DNA of 64,000 bases from Comamonas odontotermitis (GTDB lineage: Bacteria; Pseudomonadota; Gammaproteobacteria; Burkholderiales; Burkholderiaceae_C): contig NZ_JACHKZ010000017.1 in the NCBI RefSeq assembly GCF_014207855.1, positions 23,979 through 87,978 on the forward strand. Direction: 5' to 3'. The first letter of the stretch is position 1. Each line of letters opens with the position of its first letter. The translations under genes and the position numbers were made by a program. Below are positions 37,270-46,454 of the stretch, one piece after another. The notes below the pieces were generated by a model. The model was not told the DNA's origin. It saw only the letters and a program-made list of their open reading frames with translations, and made no database searches.

Positions 37270-40200
37270 TTATGGTTGTTGTGCCGTGGCGTCCGAATCA
37301 CGCTCGCCCAGCTGGCGTTCGTGGTAGCGGAAGCCCCGTACCGATTGGTGAGCAATACCGGTGAGCAGCAGCATGGTGGAGCCCACCACCAGCGAGAACA
37401 CGCCAATATCAAAGAACAGTGCGCTGGCGATATGGATATCACCAACCACGGGCAAGGTCAGGTGCGCGGTATGGCTGGTGAGGAAGGGGTAGCCAAAGTA
37501 CCAGCTGCCCACCCCGGTGCCCAGGGCAAACAGCAGACCGGCCGCGATCCAGCGGCGGGGATAGATCGGCATGTGCGACTCTACCCAGTGCGTGCCCGAG
37601 ATGATGTATTGCAGCAGCAGACCGATGGACAGCGTGAGGCCCGCGACGAAGCCGCCTCCGGGCTCATTGTGGCCGCGCATGAACAGATACATAGCCACCA
37701 CGGCGGCGAATGGCAGCAGCAGGCGCACCAGCACGGCGGGCACCATCAGGTAGCCGATGGCGGTGTCGGTGGCGGTGCGCGGGTTCAGCAGATCGGTGTG
37801 CAGATCGGCTGGCAGGAAACGTTGCTGCTCGGGCACATCCATGGCTTCGGGAGCGGGGCGGAAGCGCCGCAGCAGTGCATACACGGTCAGGGCCACAACG
37901 CCCAGCACCACGATTTCGCCAAAGGTATCGAAGCCGCGGAAATCCACCAGCATCACATTGACCACATTGGTTCCACCGCCTTCGGTGAGCGCGCGTTCGA
38001 GAAAGAATTTGGACGTGCTCTCGGGGAAAGGGCGGCTCATCATCGCAAATGAGAGCCAGGCCATGCCGCCGCCCGCGAGGATGGCAATCAGCATGTCGCG
38101 CCAACGGCGCATTGTCACCAGGGCCCCTTGCTGGGATACTTTTTTCAGGCGCTTGTCACGCTTGGGCAGCCAGCGCAGGCCCAGCAGCAGCAGCACGGTG
38201 GTGACTACCTCCACCACCAACTGCGTCAAGGCCAGGTCAGGCGCAGAGAACCACAGGAAGGTCAGGCAGGTTGCAAGGCCCGCACCTCCCAGGGTGACCA
38301 GCGCTGCAAGGCGGTGGTATTTGACCAGGAACGCCGCCGACAGCGAGCAGCTGATACCGATCACCCACAGCAGCATGAACGATGGCGACAATGGCTGCGA
38401 TGCGCGATTGCCCAGTTGCAGACCGTGGATCAGCAGGGGCAGGGCAGCGGTCATCAGCGCGGCCAGCACCAGCCACAACACCTGCCATTGCCAGCGCCGC
38501 GTACCCAGCAGGCGCCGCAGGTTGCGCGCCAGGTTGGTGATGCAGGCCATGAGACCGAGGAAAATGCGCTGGCCGTTGAACCAGCTGGCAACTGGCGCGT
38601 CGTCTACATAATTCTTGGCACGCAGCTGGCGCAGCAGCAGGTACAGCAAGATACCCGCCAGCATGGCGACGATACTCATCACCAGCGGGGCGTTGAACCC
38701 ATGCCATACCGCAAGGCTGAATTCCGGCAAGGTACCGCCCACCACGGGCAGCGCAGCCGCGTCCAGATAGCGGCCCACGGCCCAGGCCGGAAAAATACCG
38801 ACCAGCATGCAGATCAGTACCAGCAGTTCAATGGGTACGCGCATCCAGTGCGGAGGCTCATGCGGGGTATGTGGCAGGTCGGTGGCTGGCGGGCCAAAAA
38901 AGACATCGACCGTGAATCGCAGCGAATAGGCCACGCTGAACACGCCTGCCAGTGTTGCCGCAACGGGCAGCGCAGTTTGCAGGAAAGGCGTGGTGTTGAT
39001 GTACACCGTCTCTGCAAAGAACATTTCCTTGGACAGGAAACCATTGAGCAGCGGCACGCCCGCCATGGCCGCGCTGGCCACCATGGCCAGCGTGGCGGTG
39101 ATCGGCATCATTTTGCGCAGGCCGGAGAGGCGCCGGATGTCCCGCGTGCCTGATTCGTGGTCAACAATGCCCACTGCCATGAAGAGCGAGGCCTTGAAGG
39201 TCGCGTGGTTCATGATGTGAAAAACCGCCGCGACGGCAGCGAGCGGACTGTTGAGGCCCAGCAGCAGGGTGATGAGGCCCAGGTGCGAGAGTGTGGAATA
39301 CGCCAGCAGCGCTTTCATGTCATGCTGGAACATGGCGATGTAGCCGCCCAGCAGCAAGGTGGCGGCACCCGCGCCGCCAACGAGCCAGAACCACTCCTCG
39401 GTGCCGCTCAAGGCAGGCCACAGGCGGGCCAGTAAAAACACCCCGGCCTTGACCATGGTGGCCGAATGCAGGTAGGCGGACACCGGCGTGGGCGCGGCCA
39501 TGGCGCGCGGCAGCCAGAAATGGAACGGAAACTGCGCACTCTTGGTGAGTGCGCCCAAGAGAACCAGCACCAGCGTGGGCGTATACAGATCATGGGCGCG
39601 GATCTGATCGCCCGCAGCCAGAACATTGTCCAGCTCATAGCTGCCGACGATATGCCCCAGCAGCAGTACGCCTGCCAGCAGACACAGGCCCCCGGTGCCG
39701 GTGACGGTGAGCGCCATGCGCGCGCCCATGCGAGCGTCTTTGCGATGGTGCCAGTAGCCGATCAGCAGAAAAGAGAAAAGGCTCGTGAGCTCCCAGAAGA
39801 AAACCAGCTGGATCAGATTGCCTGACAGCACCACGCCCATCATGGAGCCCATGAATGCGAGGAAGAACGAGAAAAAACGCGGAACCGGATCGGCCTGCGA
39901 CATGTAATACCGCGCATACAGCACGACCAGCGAGCCGATGCCCAGCACCAGGATGGAGAACATCCAGGCAAAGCCATCCATGCGGAAATGCAGATCCAGC
40001 CCCAATTGGCCCAGCCATGCCACGTTTTGGTGAACGACACCGTTGTTCTGCGTCTCAGGGAAAAGCAGTGCGACCTGAACGGCACAGAAAACGCTGATGG
40101 CTCCCGCCAGCGTTGATTCGGTATTGCGCGCGTTAGCTGGCAGCAACGCTGCAATTGCGCTGCCGATGAAGGGTAGAAGGATCAGGTAAGAGAGTGCCAT
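37270..40200 (-). CDS. phaAB: K+/H+ (Mrp-type) antiporter fused subunit A/B, 976 aa
   Basis: Fusion of the large A subunit with the B subunit, as in Rhizobium and Pseudomonas Pha (group 2 Mrp) systems. Residues about 1-500 are the NuoL-like part (HFWLPRAMAAPTPVSAYLHSATMVKAGVFLLARLWP with the conserved Lys; ATFKASLFMAVG). About 580-790 hold the DUF4040/MbhD-MbhE-like region (LALTQLVVEVVTTVLLLLGLRWLP). The C-terminal ~160 residues are MnhB-like (NEPGGGFVAGLTLSIGLLLQYI). First gene of the six-gene operon; a promoter was not identified with confidence in the 134 bp upstream. Confidence 0.94.
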   Translation of the reverse strand: MALSYLILLPFIGSAIAALLPANARNTESTLAGAISVFCAVQVALLFPETQNNGVVHQNVAWLGQLGLDLHFRMDGFAWMFSILVLGIGSLVVLYARYYMSQADPVPRFFSFFLAFMGSMMGVVLSGNLIQLVFFWELTSLFSFLLIGYWHHRKDARMGARMALTVTGTGGLCLLAGVLLLGHIVGSYELDNVLAAGDQIRAHDLYTPTLVLVLLGALTKSAQFPFHFWLPRAMAAPTPVSAYLHSATMVKAGVFLLARLWPALSGTEEWFWLVGGAGAATLLLGGYIAMFQHDMKALLAYSTLSHLGLITLLLGLNSPLAAVAAVFHIMNHATFKASLFMAVGIVDHESGTRDIRRLSGLRKMMPITATLAMVASAAMAGVPLLNGFLSKEMFFAETVYINTTPFLQTALPVAATLAGVFSVAYSLRFTVDVFFGPPATDLPHTPHEPPHWMRVPIELLVLICMLVGIFPAWAVGRYLDAAALPVVGGTLPEFSLAVWHGFNAPLVMSIVAMLAGILLYLLLRQLRAKNYVDDAPVASWFNGQRIFLGLMACITNLARNLRRLLGTRRWQWQVLWLVLAALMTAALPLLIHGLQLGNRASQPLSPSFMLLWVIGISCSLSAAFLVKYHRLAALVTLGGAGLATCLTFLWFSAPDLALTQLVVEVVTTVLLLLGLRWLPKRDKRLKKVSQQGALVTMRRWRDMLIAILAGGGMAWLSFAMMSRPFPESTSKFFLERALTEGGGTNVVNVMLVDFRGFDTFGEIVVLGVVALTVYALLRRFRPAPEAMDVPEQQRFLPADLHTDLLNPRTATDTAIGYLMVPAVLVRLLLPFAAVVAMYLFMRGHNEPGGGFVAGLTLSIGLLLQYIISGTHWVESHMPIYPRRWIAAGLLFALGTGVGSWYFGYPFLTSHTAHLTLPVVGDIHIASALFFDIGVFSLVVGSTMLLLTGIAHQSVRGFRYHERQLGERDSDATAQQP

Positions 40201-40334
40201 TTTTTGTAAATTCTACAAGCCAGCTCATCTTTTACTGCTACGAAAACCCGAGCAAATTCAGGATATTGCCGTTCGCTATCTGATAGCAAATATCCTATGT
40301 GTGCGTCTGCAAACACGGCAGCAAAGGCCCTTGC

Positions 40335-40643
40335 TTATTGTGCAGTGCGAGAAGCCGAGGGAAGCGGAGACTCGGGCGTCGCAAAGCTTTTCCCATTCAC
40401 CGTCAGCCCGCGCTGCGACAACTGCGCCGCCTTTTTTTGCCCGATACCGGACACGCGCAGCATCAGGTCTGTCCAATCCGTGAACGGCCCCCTCTGGCGG
40501 GCTTGCAGAATGCGGCCCGAGGTGGCGGGGCCGATGCCATGGATGCCATCCAGCTGCGCTTCGGTGGCCGTATTGGCTTCCACCTGGGCCCAGGCCAGTT
40601 GGGCGCACAGGGCCAGGCCGGCGAGACTCCAACGCCATTGCAT
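40335..40643 (-). CDS. ComEA-like helix-hairpin-helix protein, 102 aa
   Basis: Signal peptide (MQWRWSLAGLALCAQLAWA) followed by two HhH motifs: VEANTATEAQLDGIHGIGPATSGRILQARQRGPF and LMLRVSGIGQKKAAQLS, the ComEA fold. Secreted proteins of this kind bind double-stranded DNA in the periplasm during natural transformation. The DNA-contact GIGPxxxxxI turn is intact. Single gene; other competence genes are not in the window. Confidence 0.88.
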   Translation of the reverse strand: MQWRWSLAGLALCAQLAWAQVEANTATEAQLDGIHGIGPATSGRILQARQRGPFTDWTDLMLRVSGIGQKKAAQLSQRGLTVNGKSFATPESPLPSASRTAQ

Positions 40644-40717
40644 AGAACCTCCTGCATCCCCGCGAAAGCCGGGGGCTGAGATCCGATGCTAGCAGAGCCT
40701 GTGCAAGCGCAGCAGGC

Positions 40718-41884
40718 TTATTGCTCTTCGACGCGGCGTGGCGGGTAGCTGTCCCACGATTGGCAGCCCGGACATTGCCAGAAATGCTGGCGCGCTTCAA
40801 AGCCGCAGGCAGCGCAGCGGTAGCGCGTCAATGGTTTGGCGGCAGTATCGAGTGCGCGTTGAATGGCTGGGTGGTGCTCTTCGTGAGACAGGGTCTCTTG
40901 CGCCAGCCAGCGGCCTGCGGCGACCAATGAAGGCTCATGGGCCAGATGCTCGAGGTACCACTCGCGCCCCAGGGGCGGTATGGCGGCAGGCACCATGCCC
41001 AACTCGTCCATCTGCACCAGGCTTTGCATCACATCCAGCGAAGGGTCGCTGCCGTAATTGGCGCGCAACAGGTTGCGCACCTCGGCCTTGCGGTCATCGG
41101 TTTTGGCCAGCTCCACCATCAGGGGGGCTACCAGTGGAGTGGAAGAGGGCGATACGGCAGCGAGCTCCAGCAGGGTGCTCAACGCGGGGGCGGACTCGCC
41201 ATTCTTGTGCTGCAGCTGTGCCAGCTCAATGCGTGGCCGGGGGGCGCGTGGCGCTTCGGACTGGGCTTCGTGCAGCAGCGCACGGGCGGCATCCAGTTTG
41301 CCTTGCGCTTGCTGGGCCAAGGCCTGCTCGCACAGGTAGTGGGCAATGCGCACACTGTAGTCGCCCTGGCTGTTGGACTGCATCTGGCGTGCAATCTGTA
41401 CGGCTTGCGGCCAGTCGTGGGCGCGTTCGTAGATTGCAAGGCGTGAGAGGCGCGCCTCATTTTCATAAGGGGTATCGTCCAGGCGCGCCAAGGCGTCTTC
41501 GGCGCGATCCAGCAGCCCGGCCTTCAAAAAATCAAGCGCCAGTGCGTGCTGCGCACGGTCGCGCTCGGCCTTGGCGATGTCGGCGCGCTGGAGCAGATGC
41601 TCGTGCACGCGCACGGCGCGGCTGTACTCGCCCCGGCGTCGAAACAGGTTGCCCAGCGCGAAATGCAGCTCGGCCGTGTCCGGATCGTTCTGCACGGCTT
41701 CGATGAAAGCGTCAATGGCCTTGTCCTGCTGCTCATTGAGCAGGAAATTCAGCCCTTTGAAGTAGGCCTTGGGGGCACTGCGGTTTTCGCGGCGGATCTG
41801 GCGCAGGTCGAAGCGGGAGGCCAACCAGCCCAGGACAAAGGCAGCCGGAAAGCCCAGCAGGATCCAGGAGATATCAAATTCCAT
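40718..41884 (-). CDS. lapB: Lipopolysaccharide assembly protein LapB (YciM), 388 aa
   Basis: Membrane-anchored TPR protein that controls LpxC turnover and coordinates LPS assembly. N-terminal membrane helix (ISWILLGFPAAFVLGWLASRFDLRQIRREN), TPR array (about 37-330; KAYFKGLNFLLNEQQDKAIDAFIEAV and successive 34-residue units), and a C-terminal rubredoxin-like metal site with two CxxC pairs (YRCAACGFEARQHFWQCPGCQSWDSY). All features of functional LapB are kept. It overlaps lapA by 11 bp. Confidence 0.94.
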   Translation of the reverse strand: MEFDISWILLGFPAAFVLGWLASRFDLRQIRRENRSAPKAYFKGLNFLLNEQQDKAIDAFIEAVQNDPDTAELHFALGNLFRRRGEYSRAVRVHEHLLQRADIAKAERDRAQHALALDFLKAGLLDRAEDALARLDDTPYENEARLSRLAIYERAHDWPQAVQIARQMQSNSQGDYSVRIAHYLCEQALAQQAQGKLDAARALLHEAQSEAPRAPRPRIELAQLQHKNGESAPALSTLLELAAVSPSSTPLVAPLMVELAKTDDRKAEVRNLLRANYGSDPSLDVMQSLVQMDELGMVPAAIPPLGREWYLEHLAHEPSLVAAGRWLAQETLSHEEHHPAIQRALDTAAKPLTRYRCAACGFEARQHFWQCPGCQSWDSYPPRRVEEQ

Positions 41885-42191
41885 GAGGAGGCAGCGGTTC
41901 GGCCTTGAATGAGGCCTCGGTCACATTGGTGGCGGGGGCTGTGGTGGATTCAGCCTCTGGCGGTACGGCGGCGCGTTGCGCAGCCTTGCGGTGCATCCAC
42001 CAGCGCGGCACCATGCCGACGATACCGACGATCACGCCTGCGCTGAAGGCCAGCAGCACCACCAGCACCAGGGGCGCCTGCCACTGGGTACCAAAGAAGA
42101 AATGCACCATCACATCGCGCTGGTTATTGAGCGCAAAGGCAAACAGCGTGAAGAAAATGACTGCCTTGAGCAGCCACAGAAGGTATTTCAT
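41874..42191 (-). CDS. lapA: LapA-family (DUF1049) membrane protein, 105 aa
   Basis: Two-helix inner-membrane partner of LapB: MKYLLWLLKAVIFFTLFAFALNNQRDVMVHFFFG, then PLVLVVLLAFSAGVIVGIVGMVPRWW. The NNxxxVxVxFFFG turn between helices is the DUF1049 signature. The C-terminal tail is longer and Ala/Pro-rich. ATG at 42191 is preferred to an upstream one at 42230. In many proteobacteria ihfB precedes lapA; here a GNAT gene does. Confidence 0.9.
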   Translation of the reverse strand: MKYLLWLLKAVIFFTLFAFALNNQRDVMVHFFFGTQWQAPLVLVVLLAFSAGVIVGIVGMVPRWWMHRKAAQRAAVPPEAESTTAPATNVTEASFKAEPLPPHGI

Positions 42192-42281
42192 AGACGGTGC
42201 AGAAAGGGCCTGGCGCCATTCTACGTTCATTCATGGCGCTGGCTGCACGACCGGCTCTGTGCATTCGCCCGGTGCGCTTGC

Positions 42282-42779
42282 TCACCGCCCATGAATCCAT
42301 GCCGCGTAGTGGAGCTGCTTGCTCATCTGCACGGTGGTCAGGCCGCTGTGCCACTCTTCATCGGGGCAGAAGCCGGTTTCCTGGTAGCCATGGCTCAGGT
42401 AGAACCCGCGTGCCTGCTGGTTGAAGGTGTCTGTCTCCAGGCGCGACTGCGCATGGCCTGCTGCAGCCATGGCCGCTTCGGCATACCGCAGCAGCTGGCC
42501 GCCTATGCCTTGCCCTTGAAAGCGGGGTGATACATGCAGGGCATCGATGAAATCGCAGCTCCAATCAATGACGCCTGCAATCTCGGCGCCGCGCACGGCC
42601 ACATGCATGGCGCAGATGCGCTTAGCCACATAGCGCCGGGTGCTGCCAGAGCTTTCGAAGCGCGCAATGGCTTCTGGGGTCAGTACCGGCTTCCAGGTGG
42701 CTTCATAGGTCTGCCCGAGAATCCGCAAAATGGCATCTGCGTCGCTCGGCACGGCTGGCCGAATGGTGATGGTGGACAT
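42282..42779 (-). CDS. GNAT-family N-acetyltransferase, 165 aa
   Basis: Acetyl-CoA-dependent acetyltransferase fold: MSTITIRPAVPSDADAILRILGQTYEATWKP at the start, and the acetyl-CoA pyrophosphate loop in VSPRFQGQGIGGQLLRYAEAAMAAAG (motif A, Q/RxxGxG/A). The rest, LETDTFNQQARGFYLSHGYQETG, is the usual motif B. ATG at 42779 fits; the long open frame upstream runs into the 4.5S RNA gene. Substrate unknown. Confidence 0.87.
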   Translation of the reverse strand: MSTITIRPAVPSDADAILRILGQTYEATWKPVLTPEAIARFESSGSTRRYVAKRICAMHVAVRGAEIAGVIDWSCDFIDALHVSPRFQGQGIGGQLLRYAEAAMAAAGHAQSRLETDTFNQQARGFYLSHGYQETGFCPDEEWHSGLTTVQMSKQLHYAAWIHGR

Positions 42780-42893
42780 GGTTGGCGATCCAGCGGTGTT
42801 TTCGCACCTTGTTGGAAAGGGCTCACGCTGGGAGGAAAACAGACCCTGGGACGGGCCCAAGCGCCTCAAATGAAAGGCGCTTTTGAATGAGAG

Positions 42894-42992
42894 GTGACGA
42901 GCCTTACCCCCGGCACTGGATCCACAGTTAGGGCTGCTTGGTTCCCCACCTGACCCGGTTGGCCGCTTCCCCATGCGGGGAGGCCCGTCAGG
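42894..42992 (-). ncRNA. ffs: 4.5S RNA of the signal recognition particle
   Basis: On the minus strand the sequence contains the conserved SRP core GGTCAGGTGGGG, a loop-side AACC, then AAGCAGCC, with complementary flanks: GACGGGCCT near the 5' end pairs with AGGCTCGTC near the 3' end, giving a hairpin of about 94-99 nt. The core binds Ffh. Ends are approximate. It lies head-to-head with dnaX. Confidence 0.9.
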
Positions 42993-43146
42993 GATGCATT
43001 GTACCGAAAGAAATAGAAGCTTTTGGCATGAAAGGCCAAAGAACGGCGCCGGATGAATGAGCGACCGTGCGGGCCGGGCCCGTTGTCGGCTGCACAAAAC
43101 AGTGCCGCACCAATTGGGCCTCCGACTGCCCGTAGAATGCCTGCCT

Positions 43147-45399
43147 ATGTCCTATCTCGTTCTCGCTCGCAAATACCGTCCACGGAATTTCTCTGAAATG
43201 GTGGGCCAGGAGCATGTGGTGCAGGCATTGACCAATGCACTCACCCAGCAGCGCCTGCATCACGCCTATTTGTTCACGGGAACGCGCGGGGTGGGCAAGA
43301 CAACGGTTTCGCGCATTCTGGCCAAGTCACTCAACTGCACGGGTGCCGATGGCACGGGTGGCATCACCGCAACCCCGTGTGGGGTGTGCCCGGCCTGCGT
43401 CGAGATCGACAGCGGCCGCTTTCCTGATTACACGGAGCTTGACGCCGCTTCCAACCGCGGCGTGGATGAAGTGCAGGGCCTGCTGGAGCAAGCGGTCTAC
43501 AAACCTGTGCAGGGGCGCTTCAAGGTCTTCATGATTGACGAAGTGCACATGCTCACCAATACCGCCTTCAATGCCATGTTGAAGACACTGGAGGAGCCGC
43601 CTGAGTATTTGAAGTTCGTTCTGGCAACCACCGATCCGCAAAAAGTACCGGTAACCGTGCTCTCGCGCTGCCTGCAGTTCAACCTGCGCCCCATGGCGCC
43701 CGAGACGGTGCAGGAACATCTGGGGCGCGTGCTGTCCAACGAAAATATTCCGGCCGAGACGCAGGCGCTGCGCCTTCTGTCGCGCGCAGCGCGCGGCTCC
43801 ATGCGCGATGCGCTCAGCCTGACCGATCAGGCCATTGCCTTTGCTGGCGGCCAGTTGCAAGAAGCCGGTGTGCGCCAGATGCTGGGCGCGGTTGACAGCA
43901 GCCATGTGTTCCGCCTGATTGGTGCGCTGGCGCGTGGTGATGGCGCGGAGGTGGTCGCAACGGTTGACCAACTGCGCTACCAGGGGTTGTCCGCAGCATC
44001 CACACTGGAGGATATGGGTGTGCAGTTGCAGCGCATGGCCGTGCTGCAGGCGGTGCCCGAAAAGGCCCATGCCGCCATTGCGAGCGACGATACCGAGCAG
44101 CAGGAGGTTCTGCGCCTGGCGCAATTGATGCCTGCGGACGAAACCCAACTGCTCTACAGCATTGCCTTGCATGGGCGGGCTGAGCTGGGGCTGGCGCCCG
44201 ATGAATACGCGGCGCTGACCATGGCGCTGCTGCGCCTGCTGGCTTTCAAGCCTGCGGGCGTGGCTGAAAAAAAAACTCTGAATAGCACGTCTGCTGCCGT
44301 CGCGCTGCAACCCAAACCACCAGTAGCGACCGTCCAGCAAGCGCAGCCAGCGATCAAAAATGTAGAGCAAGCGGTACCTGCCCCTGTACCTGTGCAGGAC
44401 GCCGCGCCGGTGGCTGCAGAGCCAGTTGCTGCTGAAGCCATCCCCCCTGTGCAGCAGGAAAAGCCTTCAGAGGCCGTGGTTGCAGCCTCTGCGACCCCTG
44501 CCGCCACGCCCGGTGCGCTGGCCGCTGCAGTGGCTCAGGCAGATTCAGCGGATTCAGCCGAGCGCTCTGTTTCCACCAGTGTGGCGGAGCCGCCTGCCAT
44601 GGCGGTTGCGCCTGCCACCCCGGTGGCCAGCGCGTCCGTCGATGCCGTGCGGCTGCCGGTACGTACCGCGGAAGATCTCATTCCTGCGCGTGCGCACCAG
44701 GCAGAGGCACTTGCCGTGGCAGATGAGGAATTGCCGCCAACCGAAGAGGGCGATGACGAAGAGGACCTGATACCTGCAGCGCCGATGGACGCCGATGACG
44801 CGCCGTACTTTGATGATGTGCCTGACGACGCCTACCTGGATGATGCGGCGCCTTCTGGCCCGGCAACAGTTCTGCCTGACATGCGGGCGGCTGATGCGGC
44901 AGCTGTGCAGCCCGGGCTGATCGCCTTGCCCGTGCAGGTTCATCAGACCAGTGATTACGACCGTCCTGCCAGCTTTGGCGACAACCTGGGCCGCGTGCCG
45001 CCCGAATTTGCCGACACGCCTGAGGGTGGCTTCTGGAACGAAACCGTGCTCAAGCTGATCGAGACTGAGGCGATAACGGCCGTGGCGCGCCAGCTGGCAT
45101 TGCGCTCGCAGCTGATCCGGCGCGAAGCCGATTGCTGGTGGCTGCGGGTGGATCTGGAGACGCTGGCCCAGCCCGGCACGGTGGAGCGCTTGCGCACCGC
45201 GCTGGTGGCGGCGGGCCTGGTAGGCAAGATCGAGGTGAGCGTGGGAGCGGTGGAAGACTGCCCCGCACGGCGCAAGGCCCATGCGCAGCAGGCACGCCAG
45301 CGCGCTGCAGAAGATGTGGTGCGCAATGACCCCTATGTCCAGTCTCTGATACAGCAATTTGGCGCGAAAATAGTGCCAGGCAGCATTCAGCCCCTATGA
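43147..45399 (+). CDS. dnaX: DNA polymerase III subunits tau/gamma, 750 aa
   Basis: Clamp-loader motor of the replicase. Walker A GTRGVGKT lies at residues 45-52, zinc Cys residues at 64, 78, 81 and 84 (CGVCPAC), the DEVHMLTNTAFNAMLKTLEEPP Walker B/sensor segment and the SRC arginine-finger motif LSRCLQFNL follow. Domains I-III end about residue 370. An A9 run at 44267-44275 comes next, then an Ala/Pro/Val-rich and acidic linker (about 380-610) and the tau-specific C-terminal domain that contacts DnaB and the polymerase alpha subunit. ATG at 43147 chosen by family. ybaB and recR follow. Confidence 0.97.
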   Translation: MSYLVLARKYRPRNFSEMVGQEHVVQALTNALTQQRLHHAYLFTGTRGVGKTTVSRILAKSLNCTGADGTGGITATPCGVCPACVEIDSGRFPDYTELDAASNRGVDEVQGLLEQAVYKPVQGRFKVFMIDEVHMLTNTAFNAMLKTLEEPPEYLKFVLATTDPQKVPVTVLSRCLQFNLRPMAPETVQEHLGRVLSNENIPAETQALRLLSRAARGSMRDALSLTDQAIAFAGGQLQEAGVRQMLGAVDSSHVFRLIGALARGDGAEVVATVDQLRYQGLSAASTLEDMGVQLQRMAVLQAVPEKAHAAIASDDTEQQEVLRLAQLMPADETQLLYSIALHGRAELGLAPDEYAALTMALLRLLAFKPAGVAEKKTLNSTSAAVALQPKPPVATVQQAQPAIKNVEQAVPAPVPVQDAAPVAAEPVAAEAIPPVQQEKPSEAVVAASATPAATPGALAAAVAQADSADSAERSVSTSVAEPPAMAVAPATPVASASVDAVRLPVRTAEDLIPARAHQAEALAVADEELPPTEEGDDEEDLIPAAPMDADDAPYFDDVPDDAYLDDAAPSGPATVLPDMRAADAAAVQPGLIALPVQVHQTSDYDRPASFGDNLGRVPPEFADTPEGGFWNETVLKLIETEAITAVARQLALRSQLIRREADCWWLRVDLETLAQPGTVERLRTALVAAGLVGKIEVSVGAVEDCPARRKAHAQQARQRAAEDVVRNDPYVQSLIQQFGAKIVPGSIQPL
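44267..44285 (+). promoter_or_regulatory. Slippage site in dnaX (A9) with out-of-frame stops
   Basis: Nine consecutive A bases occur in codons 374-377. In the -1 frame TAG (44283-44285) and in the +1 frame TGA (44279-44281) follow within three codons, so slippage would yield a gamma-like product of about 376-378 aa ending after domain III. Confidence 0.7.
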
Positions 45400-45465
45400 T
45401 GGTGCGTTGGGCCGCTTGCAAGTGATGCGCCGCGTGCCGCAGAATTTCAAATAGAAGGATTTTTC

Positions 45466-45798
45466 ATGTTCAACAAAGGACAACTCGCTGGTTTGATGAA
45501 GCAGGCCCAGGCCATGCAGGACAACCTGAAAAAGGCCCAGGACGAGCTGGCCAATATCGAAGTCGAAGGCGAATCGGGCGCAGGTCTGGTCAAGGTGCTG
45601 ATGACCTGCAAGCACGACGTTAAGCGCGTGACGATTGACCCGAGCCTGTTGTCCGATGACAAGGACATGCTGGAAGACCTGGTGGCCGCCGCCTTCAATG
45701 CGGCCGTTCGCAAGGCGGAAGAGACCAGCAACGAAAAGATGGGCAAGATCACCGCTGGCATGCCTGGCCTGCCTGGCGGCATGAAGTTCCCGTTCTAA
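45466..45798 (+). CDS. ybaB: YbaB/EbfC nucleoid-associated protein, 110 aa
   Basis: Small dimeric DNA-binding protein: [44 protein letters not shown] is the canonical start, and [35 protein letters not shown] the central helix. Ends with Gly/Met/Pro-rich [18 protein letters not shown]. It lies in the conserved dnaX-ybaB-recR order. A hairpin follows the stop. Confidence 0.95.
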   Translation: MFNKGQLAGLMKQAQAMQDNLKKAQDELANIEVEGESGAGLVKVLMTCKHDVKRVTIDPSLLSDDKDMLEDLVAAAFNAAVRKAEETSNEKMGKITAGMPGLPGGMKFPF

Positions 45799-45813
45799 TT
45801 ATTTTGATAGCCT

Positions 45814-45853
45814 GCACCGCGCGCTAGATAGGCGTTGCGGTGCTTTTTCTTTT
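45814..45853 (+). terminator. Hairpin with T-tract between ybaB and recR
   Basis: GCACCGC (45814-45820) / GCGGTGC (45837-45843) then TTTTTCTTTT. It may attenuate transcription into recR, which starts 10-20 bp later. Confidence 0.55.
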
Positions 45854-45863
45854 GGAATCTGCC

Positions 45864-46454
45864 ATGTCCGACACGAGCACCCTTGAAGCCTTGGTGCAAG
45901 CGCTGCGCCGCCTGCCCGGTGTGGGCGTCAAATCGGCATCGCGCATGGCCTTCCATCTGCTGCAGAATGACCGCGAGGGCGCCGAGCTGCTCTCCCGCGC
46001 ATTGCATGAAGCCAGCACCCGCGTTCGCCATTGCGAGCGCTGCCATACCTTCACGGAAAACACCATCTGCGAAACCTGCCTGGATGCAGGGCGCGATGCG
46101 GCTCGCCTGTGCGTAGTGGAAACGCCTGCCGACCAGGCGGCGCTGGAGCGTACGGGGGCGTACAAGGGTCTGTACTATGTGCTGATGGGCCGGTTGTCGC
46201 CACTCGACGGCATCGGTCCACGCGACATCGGTGTACAGCAGTTGCTGGAGCGGGCCAGCGACGGCGTGGTGCAGGAGGTGATTCTGGCCACCAATTTCAC
46301 GGCAGAAGGCGAAGCCACCGCACATGTGCTGGGCGAGGCTCTGCAGCGCCGTGGCGTGGGCTTCACGCGTCTTGCGCGAGGCGTGCCAATTGGCAGCGAG
46401 CTGGAATATGTCGATCTGGGCACCATCGCCCATGCGCTGGCAGACCGCCGCTGA
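45864..46454 (+). CDS. recR: Recombination protein RecR, 196 aa
   Basis: Forms the RecFOR complex that loads RecA at gaps. N-terminal HhH ([25 protein letters not shown]), a four-Cys zinc finger ([16 protein letters not shown]), a Toprim domain ([28 protein letters not shown]), and C-terminal Walker-like region. ATG at 45864 matches the family start; an upstream frame start at 45840 reads the terminator sequence. Confidence 0.95.
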   Translation: MSDTSTLEALVQALRRLPGVGVKSASRMAFHLLQNDREGAELLSRALHEASTRVRHCERCHTFTENTICETCLDAGRDAARLCVVETPADQAALERTGAYKGLYYVLMGRLSPLDGIGPRDIGVQQLLERASDGVVQEVILATNFTAEGEATAHVLGEALQRRGVGFTRLARGVPIGSELEYVDLGTIAHALADRR

